Below, piece by piece: positions 7,840-16,657 of a stretch of 64,000 bases of DNA. A program made the translations under genes and the position numbers. Under the pieces are notes generated by a model. It was not told the origin of the DNA and did no database searches. It worked only from the letters and a program-made list of their open reading frames with translations. The DNA is taken from the NCBI RefSeq assembly GCF_009498455.1, contig NZ_CP045644.1, positions 1,767,001 to 1,831,000 of the forward strand, read 5' to 3'. Source of the stretch: Variovorax paradoxus (GTDB lineage Bacteria > Pseudomonadota > Gammaproteobacteria > Burkholderiales > Burkholderiaceae_C). How positions within the stretch are numbered: position 1 is the stretch's first letter; every line of letters starts with the position of its first letter.

Positions 7840-10233
7840 ATGAGCACTGCGCGGTCCGCCTCTTCCCTGCAGCTCGCACGCGAGGCGCGTGAGCGTTTCG
7901 TGGCGGCCACGGAAGGTGCGATCGCTCCGCTGGCCCAGGCCATCCGCGACCGGCTGACCGCGGTGGCCTCCGATGTCGGCAGCGCGCGCACCATGCAGGA
8001 AAGCCGCGACGACCTCGTGGCGTTCCAGGGCCACGCCTCGCAGTGGGTGTCGCTGGCGCAGGCCGGCTGGCGCAAGGCGCTGGGCACGGGCCCGACGGGC
8101 ACCACTTCTTCGGCCCCTGCGGCGCTGCGGCTGGAACTCATCGGCGACGAGGTGGTCGAGAGTCACATCCTCGCTTCGCGCCTCGCACAGACCATTCACG
8201 ACAAGGCCAGCTTCGAACTCAGCGACCTGCGCCTGCGCATCCAGCATCTCGAAGGCACGCACGAGCTCGACGCCCGCGACGTGCTGAAACCCGAGACGCT
8301 GGCCCAGCTGCTGGTGGATCAGTGGCTGGCCGCCGGCCTGAGCCGCGAGGCCTGGGGCCGCGTGCAGGGCACCGTGCAGCAGGCCCTGGCCGATGTGGTC
8401 GTGAAGGCCTACGAAAGCGCCAACGCCTTCCTGATCGCGCAGGGCGTGATGCAGGAGATCGATCTCAAGAGCTTCGTGCGGCGCACGGGCGATTCGGGCG
8501 GCGGTTCGTCGTCCATGGGCATGCCGACGTCGTCGAGCATGCCGATGGGCCAGGGCGTGCCGGGCGGTGCGCCGGTGTCGCACGTCCGGCAGCCATCGTC
8601 ACAGCCCTCGCAACCGCAGCGACCGGGCTTCGGCTTCCAGGCATCGGTGCCGTCGTCGGGGCCGGCCTCCAGCTCGATGATGGCCAGCTCGCCGCTCGCC
8701 TTCGCACGGCAGCGCGCGCAGACCGCGCTGCTGAGCCTCAAGCGTTTTGTCGCCGCGCGCATCGGTGGCGAGGCCGGCGCCTCGCAACCGGGCGGGGTGA
8801 CCGGCACCGGCGGCGGCGTGGCTGCGCCCCGCGTGTTTTCGCGCACCTTTGCCGGCGCCATCGCCGATGCCGAGGTCGCCTACCGCATGGCGGCCACGCA
8901 GTACATGGACGGCGGTGGCGAGCAGGCCACGCTGATCCAGCAGACCGCGGTCGACCTGCGTCGCCGCACCGCCGAACTCAAGAAGCGCGCCCCCACCACG
9001 GCCGACAAGGCCACGGTCGAGATCGTGGCGCTGATGTTCCAGGCCATCCTCGCGGAAGAGCGCATTCCGTTCTCCGCCCGCGTGTGGTTCGCACGGCTGC
9101 AGATGCCCGTGCTGCGCGTGGCCATCGCCGAGCCCGAGTTCTTCGGCACCTTGCAGCACCCCGCGCGCATGCTGATCGACCGCATGGGCTCCTGCGTGAT
9201 GGGCTTCGACGCCGCCGCCATCACCGGCAGCGCGCTCGAGAACGAGATCAAGCGCGTGGTGCAGGTGATCGAGCAGTACCCCGAAACCGGCCAGCGCGTG
9301 TTCAAGCTGGTGTTCGACGAGTTCGTCGCTTTTCTGGGCCGCTACCTCACGCAGAGCGACGCCACGCAGCGCGTCATGAGCGTGGCGCAGCAGGTCGAGC
9401 AGAAGGAGACGATGGCGATCCAGTACACCATCGAGTTGCGCAAGATGCTCAACGACATGCCGGTGCGCGACGAGATCCGCGAGTTCCTGTTCAAGGTCTG
9501 GGCCGAAGTGCTGGCCATTGCGGCGCTGCGCTACGGCGCGCAGGGCGAGCACACCGTGATGCTCAAGCGCGTGGCCTCCGAGCTGGTCTGGGCCGCGAGC
9601 GCCAAGCCCAACCGCGCCGACCGCGCCCGCGTCATTCAAGACCTGCCGCAGCTGCTGCAGCGCCTGCGCCAGGGCATGGACCTGCTGGGCATCGTCGGCG
9701 AGCCGCAGGAAGGCCACATCAAGATCATCGGCGCCACGCTGACCGACGCCTTCATGTCGAAGACCGAGGCCATTCCCCAGGCCAAGATCGAGGCCATGGC
9801 CGAGCGGCTGGCGCACCTGGAAGACTTCGTGACCGACGACGGCAGCGCCTCCAGCCTGCCGCTCGACGCGCAGAGCATCGAGCTGCTGCTCGGCGTGGAC
9901 GCCAGCGCCATCGAGGTCATTTCCGACACCGCCGGCGTCAAGGTCGCGGACGAGATGCTCGCGTGGACCCACGAGCTGCAGGTAGGCAACTGGTTCATGC
10001 TGGACCACAACGACCGCGTGACCCAGGTCCAGTTCGTCTGGCGCAGCGACCGCAAGCAGCTGCACCTGTTCGCCTCGGCCGACGGCCGCAGCTTCCTCAT
10101 CCAGGCCGGACGGCTGGCGATGTACCTGCAGGCCGGCCTGCTGGTGCCGGCCGAGGAAGAAACGCTCACCGCACGCGCCACGCGCGAGGCGCTGGCGAAG
10201 CTCGATGCGAACCCCGAGCGACTCTTGAATTAG
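7840..10233 (+). CDS. DUF1631 family protein
   Basis: This 797-aa protein matches the DUF1631 family of beta/gammaproteobacteria, which has no established biochemical role. ATG 7840 (MSTARSASSLQLAREAR) is preferred; the frame is open 57 bp further but that extension is basic and atypical. The N-terminal 200 residues are helical. A Ser/Gly/Met/Pro-rich low-complexity linker (about residues 215-350) follows, then a long helical domain. The C-terminus has a beta-rich region, VGNWFMLDHNDRVTQVQFVW, reminiscent of PilZ-like modules reported in the family; that reading is an inference. It stands alone, followed by an interspersed repeat. Confidence 0.75.
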   Translation: MSTARSASSLQLAREARERFVAATEGAIAPLAQAIRDRLTAVASDVGSARTMQESRDDLVAFQGHASQWVSLAQAGWRKALGTGPTGTTSSAPAALRLELIGDEVVESHILASRLAQTIHDKASFELSDLRLRIQHLEGTHELDARDVLKPETLAQLLVDQWLAAGLSREAWGRVQGTVQQALADVVVKAYESANAFLIAQGVMQEIDLKSFVRRTGDSGGGSSSMGMPTSSSMPMGQGVPGGAPVSHVRQPSSQPSQPQRPGFGFQASVPSSGPASSSMMASSPLAFARQRAQTALLSLKRFVAARIGGEAGASQPGGVTGTGGGVAAPRVFSRTFAGAIADAEVAYRMAATQYMDGGGEQATLIQQTAVDLRRRTAELKKRAPTTADKATVEIVALMFQAILAEERIPFSARVWFARLQMPVLRVAIAEPEFFGTLQHPARMLIDRMGSCVMGFDAAAITGSALENEIKRVVQVIEQYPETGQRVFKLVFDEFVAFLGRYLTQSDATQRVMSVAQQVEQKETMAIQYTIELRKMLNDMPVRDEIREFLFKVWAEVLAIAALRYGAQGEHTVMLKRVASELVWAASAKPNRADRARVIQDLPQLLQRLRQGMDLLGIVGEPQEGHIKIIGATLTDAFMSKTEAIPQAKIEAMAERLAHLEDFVTDDGSASSLPLDAQSIELLLGVDASAIEVISDTAGVKVADEMLAWTHELQVGNWFMLDHNDRVTQVQFVWRSDRKQLHLFASADGRSFLIQAGRLAMYLQAGLLVPAEEETLTARATREALAKLDANPERLLN

Positions 10234-10261
10234 TCAGCCGCCTCGGCTGTTCTTGTCTGTT

Positions 10262-10360
10262 TGTGGAACACCGAGGAACCGGCTTTGCCGGGCCTCAGGT
10301 GTTGCCCCCGGTAGGGGGTTGGCGAAGCGACACGAAGTGCGCGAAGCCTGGGGGCGAGCT
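10262..10360 (+). repeat. Interspersed ~100-bp repeat, left copy of an inverted pair
   Basis: This copy starts GTGGAACACCGAGG and ends GGGGGCGAGCT. It matches the reverse complement of 10922-11020 at roughly 93 of 100 positions. Each copy has internal hairpins: CCGGC-TTT-GCCGG (10279-10291) and CCCCC-GGTA-GGGGG (10305-10318). The right end overlaps the stop codon of smg. Short structured repeats of this kind are known in Comamonadaceae genomes (general knowledge). Confidence 0.85.
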
Positions 10361-10895
10361 AATGTGCAGTGCGGCCTTCGCGGCTCTCGCAGAGTTCGTC
10401 GAGCACCAGCGCATCGGGCTCGATGCCGGTGCTCCAGTGCACCATCAGCACGATGATCTTGAGTTCGTCCAGCGCCACCGGGTCGCCCGGCGCGGCCATT
10501 GCGCGCTCGACGACGATCTCGCGCAAGCCGCAGGGCAGCACGTTCGACAGTTCGAGAAAACGGATGAAGCCGAGGCATTCGGCGCCGAGGTGTTCCTGTT
10601 CCGACGGCGAGTACACGCGCATCGACTGGCTCGACTGGGGCAGCGCCGCATCGGGTGCGCCGCCCAGCGTGACACGGGCCGCGGTGATGGCGTTGTCGCC
10701 GTCGCCTTCGCTGGGCTGATGTTCGAACTGCAGGCCTTGCGTGGCAAGGCTCAGGCCGTCGAGCCACTGCAGGGCGTCGCGAATTTCTTCCGCCTCGAAA
10801 CCGTGCGCACTGAGCTTGCGGCCCAGCTGTTCGGGTTCGGGGCAGGCATCGCCGCGCCAGTAGTTTTCATACACAAACACGAGCACTTCGAACAT
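10359..10895 (-). CDS. smg: Smg family protein (DUF494)
   Basis: This 178-aa protein starts MFEVLVFVYENYWRGDACPE, the diagnostic opening of Smg/DUF494. The family sits next to dprA (smf) in many proteobacteria, and its molecular role is not established. It is downstream of dprA in the same direction, but 151 bp away because one copy of a ~100-bp repeat lies between them. The other copy abuts its stop codon, so smg is bracketed by inverted repeats. A TATATT element (10907-10902) lies only 6 nt before the ATG with no Shine-Dalgarno, so it may have its own leaderless promoter. Confidence 0.9.
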   Translation of the reverse strand: MFEVLVFVYENYWRGDACPEPEQLGRKLSAHGFEAEEIRDALQWLDGLSLATQGLQFEHQPSEGDGDNAITAARVTLGGAPDAALPQSSQSMRVYSPSEQEHLGAECLGFIRFLELSNVLPCGLREIVVERAMAAPGDPVALDELKIIVLMVHWSTGIEPDALVLDELCESREGRTAH

Positions 10896-10921
10896 GGGCT
10901 CAATATAGCCCAGGAAACCGT

Positions 10922-11020
10922 GGCTCGCCCCCAGTCTTCGCGCACTTCGTGTCGCTACGCCAACCCCCTACCGGGGGCAACACCAGCGGCCCGGCAAAGC
11001 CGGTTCCGCGGTGTTCCACG
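10922..11020 (-). repeat. Interspersed ~100-bp repeat, right copy of an inverted pair
   Basis: Read on the minus strand this is nearly identical to 10262-10360; the differences are scattered single bases plus a short cluster just after the CCGGC-TTT-GCCGG hairpin. It occupies most of the dprA-smg intergenic region. Confidence 0.85.
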
Positions 11021-11046
11021 AAAAATCGGGCCCGGGGCCCCGGGCG

Positions 11047-12189
11047 TCAGCCGACGGCGGCTCTTTGGAACAGGCCGCCGGGCAAACGCGCGACATGCCC
11101 ATCGAGTTCAAGCTCGAGCATCTTCGCCTGCAGCATGGCCGCGCTCCAGCCGGTGCGCGCGCTCAGCGCATCGAGGCTCACAGGGTCGAAACCGAGGGCG
11201 TCGAGCAGCGGATGCTCCGGGGCCGACGAGGGCGTGTCGCTGGCAACCGTGCGAGCGGGTGGCGTCAGCGGCGGCAGCTCTTCGAGGATGTCGTTCACCG
11301 ACTCGACCAGCTTCGCACCTTGGCGGATCAGCGCGTGGCAGCCGCGCGATTGCGGCGAGTGGATCGAGCCCGGGATCGCGAACACTTCCTTGCCCTGTTC
11401 CGACGTGAGGCGCGCCGTGATCAGCGAGCCCGACGCCAGTGCGGCCTCGACCACGAGCGTGCCGCGCGCCAGGCCCGCGATGAGGCGGTTGCGCTTGGGA
11501 AAGTTCTGCGTGAGCGGCGGCGTGCCCAGCGGCAGCTCGCTCACGATGAGCCCTTGCAGCGTGATGCGGTGCGCGAGGTCGCGGTGCCGCGCGGGGTAGA
11601 CGCGGTCCAGGCCGGTGCCGACCACGGCCACGGTGGCGAGCACCGGTGCGTCGCCGGCCGCGTCGAGTGCGCCCAGGTGCGCCGCGCCGTCGATGCCGAG
11701 CGCGAGCCCCGAGACGACGGGCAGGCCCGCCTCGCCCAGCGCCCGCGCGAAGGCGCGCGCGTGGCTCGCGCCCTGCGGTGTCGGGTTGCGGCTGCCGACC
11801 ACGGCGAGGCTGCGGCCGAGCTGCGTGAGGTCGAAGGCGGGGGCGCCGAGCACGTAGAGCATCAGCGGCGGGTCGACCATCTCGAGCAGCGAACCCGGGT
11901 AGCCGGCATCGCCGAGCGTCACGACGCGGCGCGTGACGGCGCCGCCGGTGGGGTCGTCCGCGGGGTGCAGCCATTGCCAGGTCTGGTCGACCTGCGCCTG
12001 CAGGCCGGAGGGCAGCTGCTTCAGCGCGGCGGCCTGGGCGTTGCTGACGACTTCGCCCAGCGTCGCTTCGGGCTGCGCGAAGATCGCCTCAGGCAGCCCG
12101 AAGGCCGCGAGCAGACGGCGTGCGGCGCCGTCGCCGACGCCTGGTGTCAGTGATAGTCGCAGCCAGCCTGCGAGTTCTGCGCGTTCCAA
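11047..12189 (-). CDS. dprA: DNA-processing protein DprA (Smf)
   Basis: This 380-aa protein protects incoming single-stranded DNA and loads RecA during natural transformation. An N-terminal SAM-like helical region (ELAGWLRLSLTPGVGDGAARRLLA) leads into the Rossmann-like core with SLAVVGSRNPTPQG, SGLALGIDGAAHLGAL and FPKRNRLIAGL. The C-terminus (DPVSLDALSARTGWSAAMLQ) is the winged-helix DML1-type domain. It lies 33 bp downstream of the LysM gene in the same direction and upstream of smg. The position near def/fmt is a widely conserved arrangement. Confidence 0.96.
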   Translation of the reverse strand: MERAELAGWLRLSLTPGVGDGAARRLLAAFGLPEAIFAQPEATLGEVVSNAQAAALKQLPSGLQAQVDQTWQWLHPADDPTGGAVTRRVVTLGDAGYPGSLLEMVDPPLMLYVLGAPAFDLTQLGRSLAVVGSRNPTPQGASHARAFARALGEAGLPVVSGLALGIDGAAHLGALDAAGDAPVLATVAVVGTGLDRVYPARHRDLAHRITLQGLIVSELPLGTPPLTQNFPKRNRLIAGLARGTLVVEAALASGSLITARLTSEQGKEVFAIPGSIHSPQSRGCHALIRQGAKLVESVNDILEELPPLTPPARTVASDTPSSAPEHPLLDALGFDPVSLDALSARTGWSAAMLQAKMLELELDGHVARLPGGLFQRAAVG

Positions 12190-12222
12190 ACGAGTGTGCG
12201 AGAAAAAAGCCTCAGGCGCGTG

Positions 12223-13446
12223 TCAGGGATTGACGAGGAAGTCGCCGGCGCGGGGAGTGTCGTTGATTTCGAGCACCAGTGCGTACGAGACTTTCTCGAA
12301 GGTGCGGAACACCATCAGCAGGCCGATGCGTTCGTTGGGCAGCTTGATCGTTTCCTTGCGGGCGCCGGTGCGGTCGAGGATGGTCTCGCCGTTCTTCAGG
12401 ATGGCCAGCACGTGGCCGTTGTCGACGCCGTCGCGCGTGCCCTTGTTGATGGCCACGACCTGGTTCTGCGCGGCGTACTGCACGGCGTTGCCGTAGACCG
12501 AGATGATGCGGCCGTCGACCTGCGTCGATGGTGCGCGCGGTGCGTAGCTCAGCAGCTGGCGCGGCGGCTCGGGCAGCAGGCGGTCGCCGGCGCGCATTTC
12601 TTCGCGCGACGCAATGATGTCGATGCTGGCCGGCACGACCGTGATGACGTCCTTGTCGCCGGTCGTCTCGACGGTGGTGGATTCGCCGCGCTGCAGCTGC
12701 GCCTTGCCCAGGTACTGCGCCTCGTAGCCGAGGATTTCGCCGGTGCCGGGGTCTTTCAGCGGCGTGGCGCTGCGGAAGATGCGGTAGTGCTGCACCGGGC
12801 CGGGCTTTTCGACCAGCGGCGATTCGGCGTTGCCGCGCGCATAGGCACGGTCGCCGCGCGACAGCAGCACGCGGCTGTCGTTGCCGGCCACGATGCGCGG
12901 CGCGGCGTCGAGCGTGTTGGCATCGACCACGATGGGTTCGCTGAGGAAGGGCTCGATGAGGCTCGGGTTGAGCGTGGGCAGGGCCATGCCCGCGAGCGAG
13001 TCGAAGCGGGTGCGCGGCGACAGCTTGATGGTGCCGCCGTCGCCGCCGGCCGCGCCGCGGCGCGTGGTCAGGCGGGCGCGGCCGCCGCTCTTGTCCAGGT
13101 ACAGCACCTGGCCCGGGTAGATGCGGTGCGGGTCCTGGATCTCGTTGATGTTCATGCCCCAGAGTTCCGGCCAGCGCCAGGGGCGCAGCAGGTACAGGCG
13201 CGAGATGGCCCAGAGCGTGTCACCGGGCTTGACGGTGTATTCGTCGGGCGCCTTCGGCGACAGTTCGCTCAGCGGCACGCCGGCCTGGGCGGTCTGCTGG
13301 GCGGTGGCGCGTTGCTGGGGCGTGACCGGGTAGGTCGTCTGCGCCCAGGCCGCCGTGGTGCCGCAGCTGCCGGCCACTGCCAGGGCGGCCGTCCAGAAGG
13401 CAAAGAAGGTCGGGCGCTGGTGTTCGGTGGGGCTGGGCTGTGTCAT
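12223..13446 (-). CDS. LysM peptidoglycan-binding domain protein, exported
   Basis: This 407-aa protein begins at ATG 13446 (MTQPSPTEHQRP). A signal peptide is visible (FFAFWTAALAVAGS... ending near AWAQ), followed by one LysM domain (DEYTVKPGDTLWAISRLYLL ... HRIYPGQVLYL) at about residues 70-120. The remaining ~290 residues are beta-rich without a recognised enzyme motif. Proteins of this design near dprA are common in Burkholderiales and are presumed to bind the cell wall. The frame is open 48 bp upstream of the chosen ATG. The gene is divergent from def. Confidence 0.87.
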   Translation of the reverse strand: MTQPSPTEHQRPTFFAFWTAALAVAGSCGTTAAWAQTTYPVTPQQRATAQQTAQAGVPLSELSPKAPDEYTVKPGDTLWAISRLYLLRPWRWPELWGMNINEIQDPHRIYPGQVLYLDKSGGRARLTTRRGAAGGDGGTIKLSPRTRFDSLAGMALPTLNPSLIEPFLSEPIVVDANTLDAAPRIVAGNDSRVLLSRGDRAYARGNAESPLVEKPGPVQHYRIFRSATPLKDPGTGEILGYEAQYLGKAQLQRGESTTVETTGDKDVITVVPASIDIIASREEMRAGDRLLPEPPRQLLSYAPRAPSTQVDGRIISVYGNAVQYAAQNQVVAINKGTRDGVDNGHVLAILKNGETILDRTGARKETIKLPNERIGLLMVFRTFEKVSYALVLEINDTPRAGDFLVNP

Positions 13447-13520
13447 GTCTGGATGGGTGAGCGCACGAAGTATCGTGGCGCATACGAATCTCACAATTTG
13501 CTACGAATTCTGCGCCCGAA

Positions 13521-13570
13521 GCCCTTGCAAGGGCAACGTTTTCGCGTCAATGCGCCGCGACGCGTCGCGG
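13521..13570. promoter_or_regulatory. Two perfect palindromes in the LysM/def divergent region
   Basis: GCCCTTGCAAGGGC (13521-13534) and CCGCGACGCGTCGCGG (13555-13570) are both perfect palindromes within 50 bp, between divergently transcribed genes. They could be operators or hairpins; no regulator is identified. Confidence 0.4.
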
Positions 13571-13606
13571 AATTGGCGAAAATAGCCACAACTTCCCCCC
13601 GATTTC

Positions 13607-14128
13607 ATGGCCAAACGAATCATTCTGAGTTACCCCGACAAGCGCCTGCACACGGTGGCCAAGCCGGTGCAGGGCGTGGACGCGCGCATCAAGACGCTGG
13701 TGGCCGACATGCTGGAAACGATGTACGACGCGAGCGGCATCGGCCTGGCCGCGACCCAGATCGACGTGCACGAGCGCGTGGTCGTGATCGACGTGTCCGA
13801 AGAGCGCAACGAGCCGATCGTGCTCATCAACCCCGAAATCACCTGGGCCAGCGACGAGAAGGTGCTCAACGAAGAGGGCTGCCTCTCGGTGCCCGGCATC
13901 TACGACGGCGTGATGCGCTCCACCTCGGTGAAGGTCCAGGCGCTCGACGCCGACGGCAACAGTCACACCATTGAGGCCGATGGCCTGCTGGCCGTGTGCA
14001 TCCAGCACGAGCTCGACCACCTCCTGGGCAAGGTCTTCGTCGAATACCTGTCGCCGCTGAAGCGCAACCGCATCAAGAGCAAGCTTCTCAAGCAGCAGCG
14101 CGAGGACATGAAAGACGCACGGGCATGA
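13607..14128 (+). CDS. def: Peptide deformylase
   Basis: This 173-aa enzyme removes the N-formyl group from nascent proteins. All three active-site motifs are present: GIGLAATQ (44-51), EGCLS (90-94, metal ligand Cys92) and HELDH (134-138, two His ligands and catalytic Glu). It overlaps the following lipoprotein gene by ATGA, which in turn overlaps fmt, so deformylase and formyltransferase are co-expressed. Confidence 0.98.
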   Translation: MAKRIILSYPDKRLHTVAKPVQGVDARIKTLVADMLETMYDASGIGLAATQIDVHERVVVIDVSEERNEPIVLINPEITWASDEKVLNEEGCLSVPGIYDGVMRSTSVKVQALDADGNSHTIEADGLLAVCIQHELDHLLGKVFVEYLSPLKRNRIKSKLLKQQREDMKDARA

Positions 14129-14619
14129 GCCCGCGGGCTGCGAGCGCGTTGGCCGCCGCCGGACTGTTGTTCCTGGCGGGTTGCGTCAGCGAACCCACGC
14201 GCATCCAGCCCGGCACCTCCGCCGCCGACACCCTGCAGCGCCTGGGCGCGCCCACGGGCCGCTACCCGCTCAACGGCGGTGGCGAGCGGCTGCAGTACTC
14301 GCGCATGCCGGCGGGCTTCGAGGTGGTCGACATCGACCTCGACGCGTCCGGCAAGGTCGTCTCGGTGACCCAGGTGCTGACCGAGGCGCGCTTCGGCCAC
14401 GACATCCAGGTCGACCGCTGGCGCCAGAACGACGTGCTGGCCTTCTACGGCAAGCCCTACGAAATCAGCCGCGTCAGCTCGTTCGACGGCACCGTCTGGA
14501 CCTGGCGCTACAAGGCCATCAACGAGCGCCGCATGCTCTATATCTACATCGACCCCACCGGCGTGGTGCGCCGGTACCACACGGGGGATGACCTCGAATT
14601 CGAACGGATCCGGGATTGA
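14125..14619 (+). CDS. Small outer-membrane-type lipoprotein of unknown function
   Basis: This 164-aa protein has a lipoprotein signal with lipobox LFLAGC (Cys about residue 19). The mature part ([19 protein letters not shown], ending in [18 protein letters not shown]) resembles the SmpA/BamE-like fold in its repeated short beta-strand pattern and its G(x)S...LG.P opening, but this is only suggestive. It is sandwiched between def and fmt: its ATG overlaps the def stop (ATGA) and its TGA overlaps the candidate TTG start of fmt. Confidence 0.8.
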   Translation: MSPRAASALAAAGLLFLAGCVSEPTRIQPGTSAADTLQRLGAPTGRYPLNGGGERLQYSRMPAGFEVVDIDLDASGKVVSVTQVLTEARFGHDIQVDRWRQNDVLAFYGKPYEISRVSSFDGTVWTWRYKAINERRMLYIYIDPTGVVRRYHTGDDLEFERIRD

Positions 14620-15572
14620 GCGCGTTGAAAGTCGTTTTTGCGGGCACGCCCGAGTTCGCGCGCGTCGCCCTGGAGGCCATTGCCGCTGCCGGCCATGACA
14701 TCGTCGGCGTGATGAGCCAGCCCGACCGGCCCGCCGGCCGCGGCATGAAGCTGCAGGCCTCGCCCGTCAAGCAGTGCGCCGTTGCCCACAGCTGGCCCGT
14801 GGCGCAGCCGCGCAGCCTGCGGCTCGATGGCAAGTACCCCGACGAGGCCACCGCCGCGCGCGACACGCTGCTGGCGTGGCAGCCCGACGTGATGGTGGTC
14901 GCGGCCTACGGGCTGATCCTGCCGCAGTGGGTGCTCGACCTCCCGCTGCACGGCTGCCTCAACATCCACGCCAGCCTGCTGCCGCGCTGGCGCGGCGCGG
15001 CGCCGATCCACCGCGCCATCGAGGCCGGCGACACCCAAACCGGCATCACCATCATGCAGATGGACGCGGGCCTGGACACCGGCGACATGCTGCTGCGCGA
15101 AGCGGTCGACATCGCCCCCGACGACAACACCGCCCGCCTGCACGACCGGCTGGCCGCGCTCGGCGGCCGCATGGTGGCCGAGGCGCTGGCGCAGATCGGC
15201 CAGCTGGTTCGCACACCGCAGCCCACCGAAGGCATCACCTACGCCCACAAGGTCGAGAAGCACGAAGCGCTGATCGACTGGACGCAGCCGGCCGGCGCCA
15301 TCGTGCGCCGCGTCCTGGCCTTCGATCCGTTCCCCGGCGCCAACAGCCCGCTCGGCGGCGAGACCGTCAAGCTCTGGGCCGCGCACGTGGCGGCCGGCGC
15401 TACAGGTGCCGCGCCCGGCACCGTCGTCTCGGCCGACGCAACGGGCGTCGCCGTGGCGGCGTCGGATGCAACGGTGGTGCTCACCGAACTGCAACGCCCG
15501 GGCGGCAAGCGCCTGCCTGCGGCCGATTTCCTGCGCGGCTTCGACCTGAAGACCGGCCAGGTCTTCGGCTGA
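14616..15572 (+). CDS. fmt: Methionyl-tRNA formyltransferase
   Basis: This enzyme formylates Met-tRNAfMet for initiation. The reading frame allows TTG 14616 ([14 protein letters not shown], 318 aa) or TTG 14625 ([12 protein letters not shown], 315 aa). The second matches the usual family N-terminus and has GGGA 9 nt upstream, so it is equally plausible. Signature and catalytic regions are present: [16 protein letters not shown] (Asn/His of the active site) and [13 protein letters not shown] (catalytic Asp). The stop overlaps the azlC start by one base (TGATG). Confidence 0.96.
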   Translation: MSALKVVFAGTPEFARVALEAIAAAGHDIVGVMSQPDRPAGRGMKLQASPVKQCAVAHSWPVAQPRSLRLDGKYPDEATAARDTLLAWQPDVMVVAAYGLILPQWVLDLPLHGCLNIHASLLPRWRGAAPIHRAIEAGDTQTGITIMQMDAGLDTGDMLLREAVDIAPDDNTARLHDRLAALGGRMVAEALAQIGQLVRTPQPTEGITYAHKVEKHEALIDWTQPAGAIVRRVLAFDPFPGANSPLGGETVKLWAAHVAAGATGAAPGTVVSADATGVAVAASDATVVLTELQRPGGKRLPAADFLRGFDLKTGQVFG

Positions 15573-16312
15573 TGTTTCTCTCGCCCACGCTGCGCCGCCA
15601 GCCCGAGTTCCGCGCCGGCATGCGCGACATGGCCTCGGCCGCGCTCGGCATCGGCGCCTGGGGCCTGATGACCGGCGTGGCCATGGTCAAGTCGGACATG
15701 AGCGTGCTCGAGGCCGTGGCGATGACCCTGTTCGTCTACGCCGGCAGCTCGCAGCTCGCCGCCATCCCGCTGCTGGCCGCGGGCGCGCCGGCCTGGGTGA
15801 TCCTGGCGACGGGCTTCTGCGTCAACCTGCGCTTCGTGGTGTTCAGCCTGCATCTGCGGCCCTACCTCATGCACATGCCGCGCTGGCGCCGCCTGCTGCA
15901 CGGCTACCTGACGGCCGACCTGAGCTACGCGCTCTTCACGAAGCAGTACACGGCCCCGCCGACCACGCCCGCCGAGCAGCTGTCGCAAGAGGCCTACCTC
16001 ACCGGCAACTACTTCGTGACCTGGTGCGCGTGGATGGGCATGAGCCTGCTCGGCATCGCGCTGGCCAACTTCATTCCGCAGACCTGGGGCCTGGGCTTTG
16101 CCGGCGTGCTGAGCCTGGTGGCCATCGTCTGCTCGATGGCGACGACGCGGCTGCGCGTGCTGGCCGCGCTCATCGCGGGCGCCACGGCGGTCGCGGCCTA
16201 TGCGCTGCCGCTCAAGCTCAACATCGTGGTCGCGATCGGCGTGGCCGTGTTGCTGTGCTTCTGGCTCGAAAAGCAGTTCGGGCTCGACCCCGACGCGGAG
16301 GACGACAAGTGA
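15572..16312 (+). CDS. azlC: AzlC family branched-chain amino acid exporter subunit
   Basis: This 246-aa polytopic membrane protein starts at the ATG overlapping the fmt stop. Typical AzlC features are GLMTGVAMVKSDMS, FVYAGSSQLAAIPLL and the N(L)RF motif (TGFCVNLRFVVFSL). With AzlD it forms a two-component exporter for branched-chain amino acids or analogues. The next gene overlaps by GTGA. Confidence 0.9.
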   Translation: MFLSPTLRRQPEFRAGMRDMASAALGIGAWGLMTGVAMVKSDMSVLEAVAMTLFVYAGSSQLAAIPLLAAGAPAWVILATGFCVNLRFVVFSLHLRPYLMHMPRWRRLLHGYLTADLSYALFTKQYTAPPTTPAEQLSQEAYLTGNYFVTWCAWMGMSLLGIALANFIPQTWGLGFAGVLSLVAIVCSMATTRLRVLAALIAGATAVAAYALPLKLNIVVAIGVAVLLCFWLEKQFGLDPDAEDDK

Positions 16313-16647
16313 GCGGCGGCACCGACTGGTGGTCCATTGCCGTGATCGCCGGCCTCGCGGCCGTCACCATGCTCACGCGCTGCTTCTTCTTCATCCTCGA
16401 CCGGCCCTGGGGCCTGCCCGAGTGGGCGCACCGCGCGCTGCACTACGCACCGGCTGCCGCGCTGGCCGGCGTGATTGCGCCCGAGATCGTCATGACGCAG
16501 GGCCACCTGATCACCACGCTGCACGACGCCCGTCTCTATGCGGCGGTCGTCGGCGGCGCCTATTACTTCTGGCGGCGCGGCGTGCTCGGCACGATGCTGG
16601 CCGGCATGGCGGTCTACCTGCCCCTGCACCTCGGCCTGGGCTGGTGA
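16309..16647 (+). CDS. azlD: AzlD family branched-chain amino acid exporter subunit
   Basis: This 112-aa protein has three to four hydrophobic helices and the AzlD signature MLTRCFFFIL ... PAAALAGVIAPEIV. The start is GTG 16309, overlapping the azlC stop (GTGA); this gives the normal AzlD length, and no ATG fits. It is convergent with the Bug receptor gene, with only 10 bp between the stop codons. Confidence 0.88.
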   Translation: MSGGTDWWSIAVIAGLAAVTMLTRCFFFILDRPWGLPEWAHRALHYAPAAALAGVIAPEIVMTQGHLITTLHDARLYAAVVGGAYYFWRRGVLGTMLAGMAVYLPLHLGLGW

Positions 16648-16657
16648 CCGGGTTCGA

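Noticed and set aside
8043..11408. 1121-codon plus-strand open frame across DUF1631, smg and the repeats
   Set aside because: Runs through both repeat copies and antisense to smg and dprA; Arg/Gly/Ala-rich shadow without a recognisable domain.
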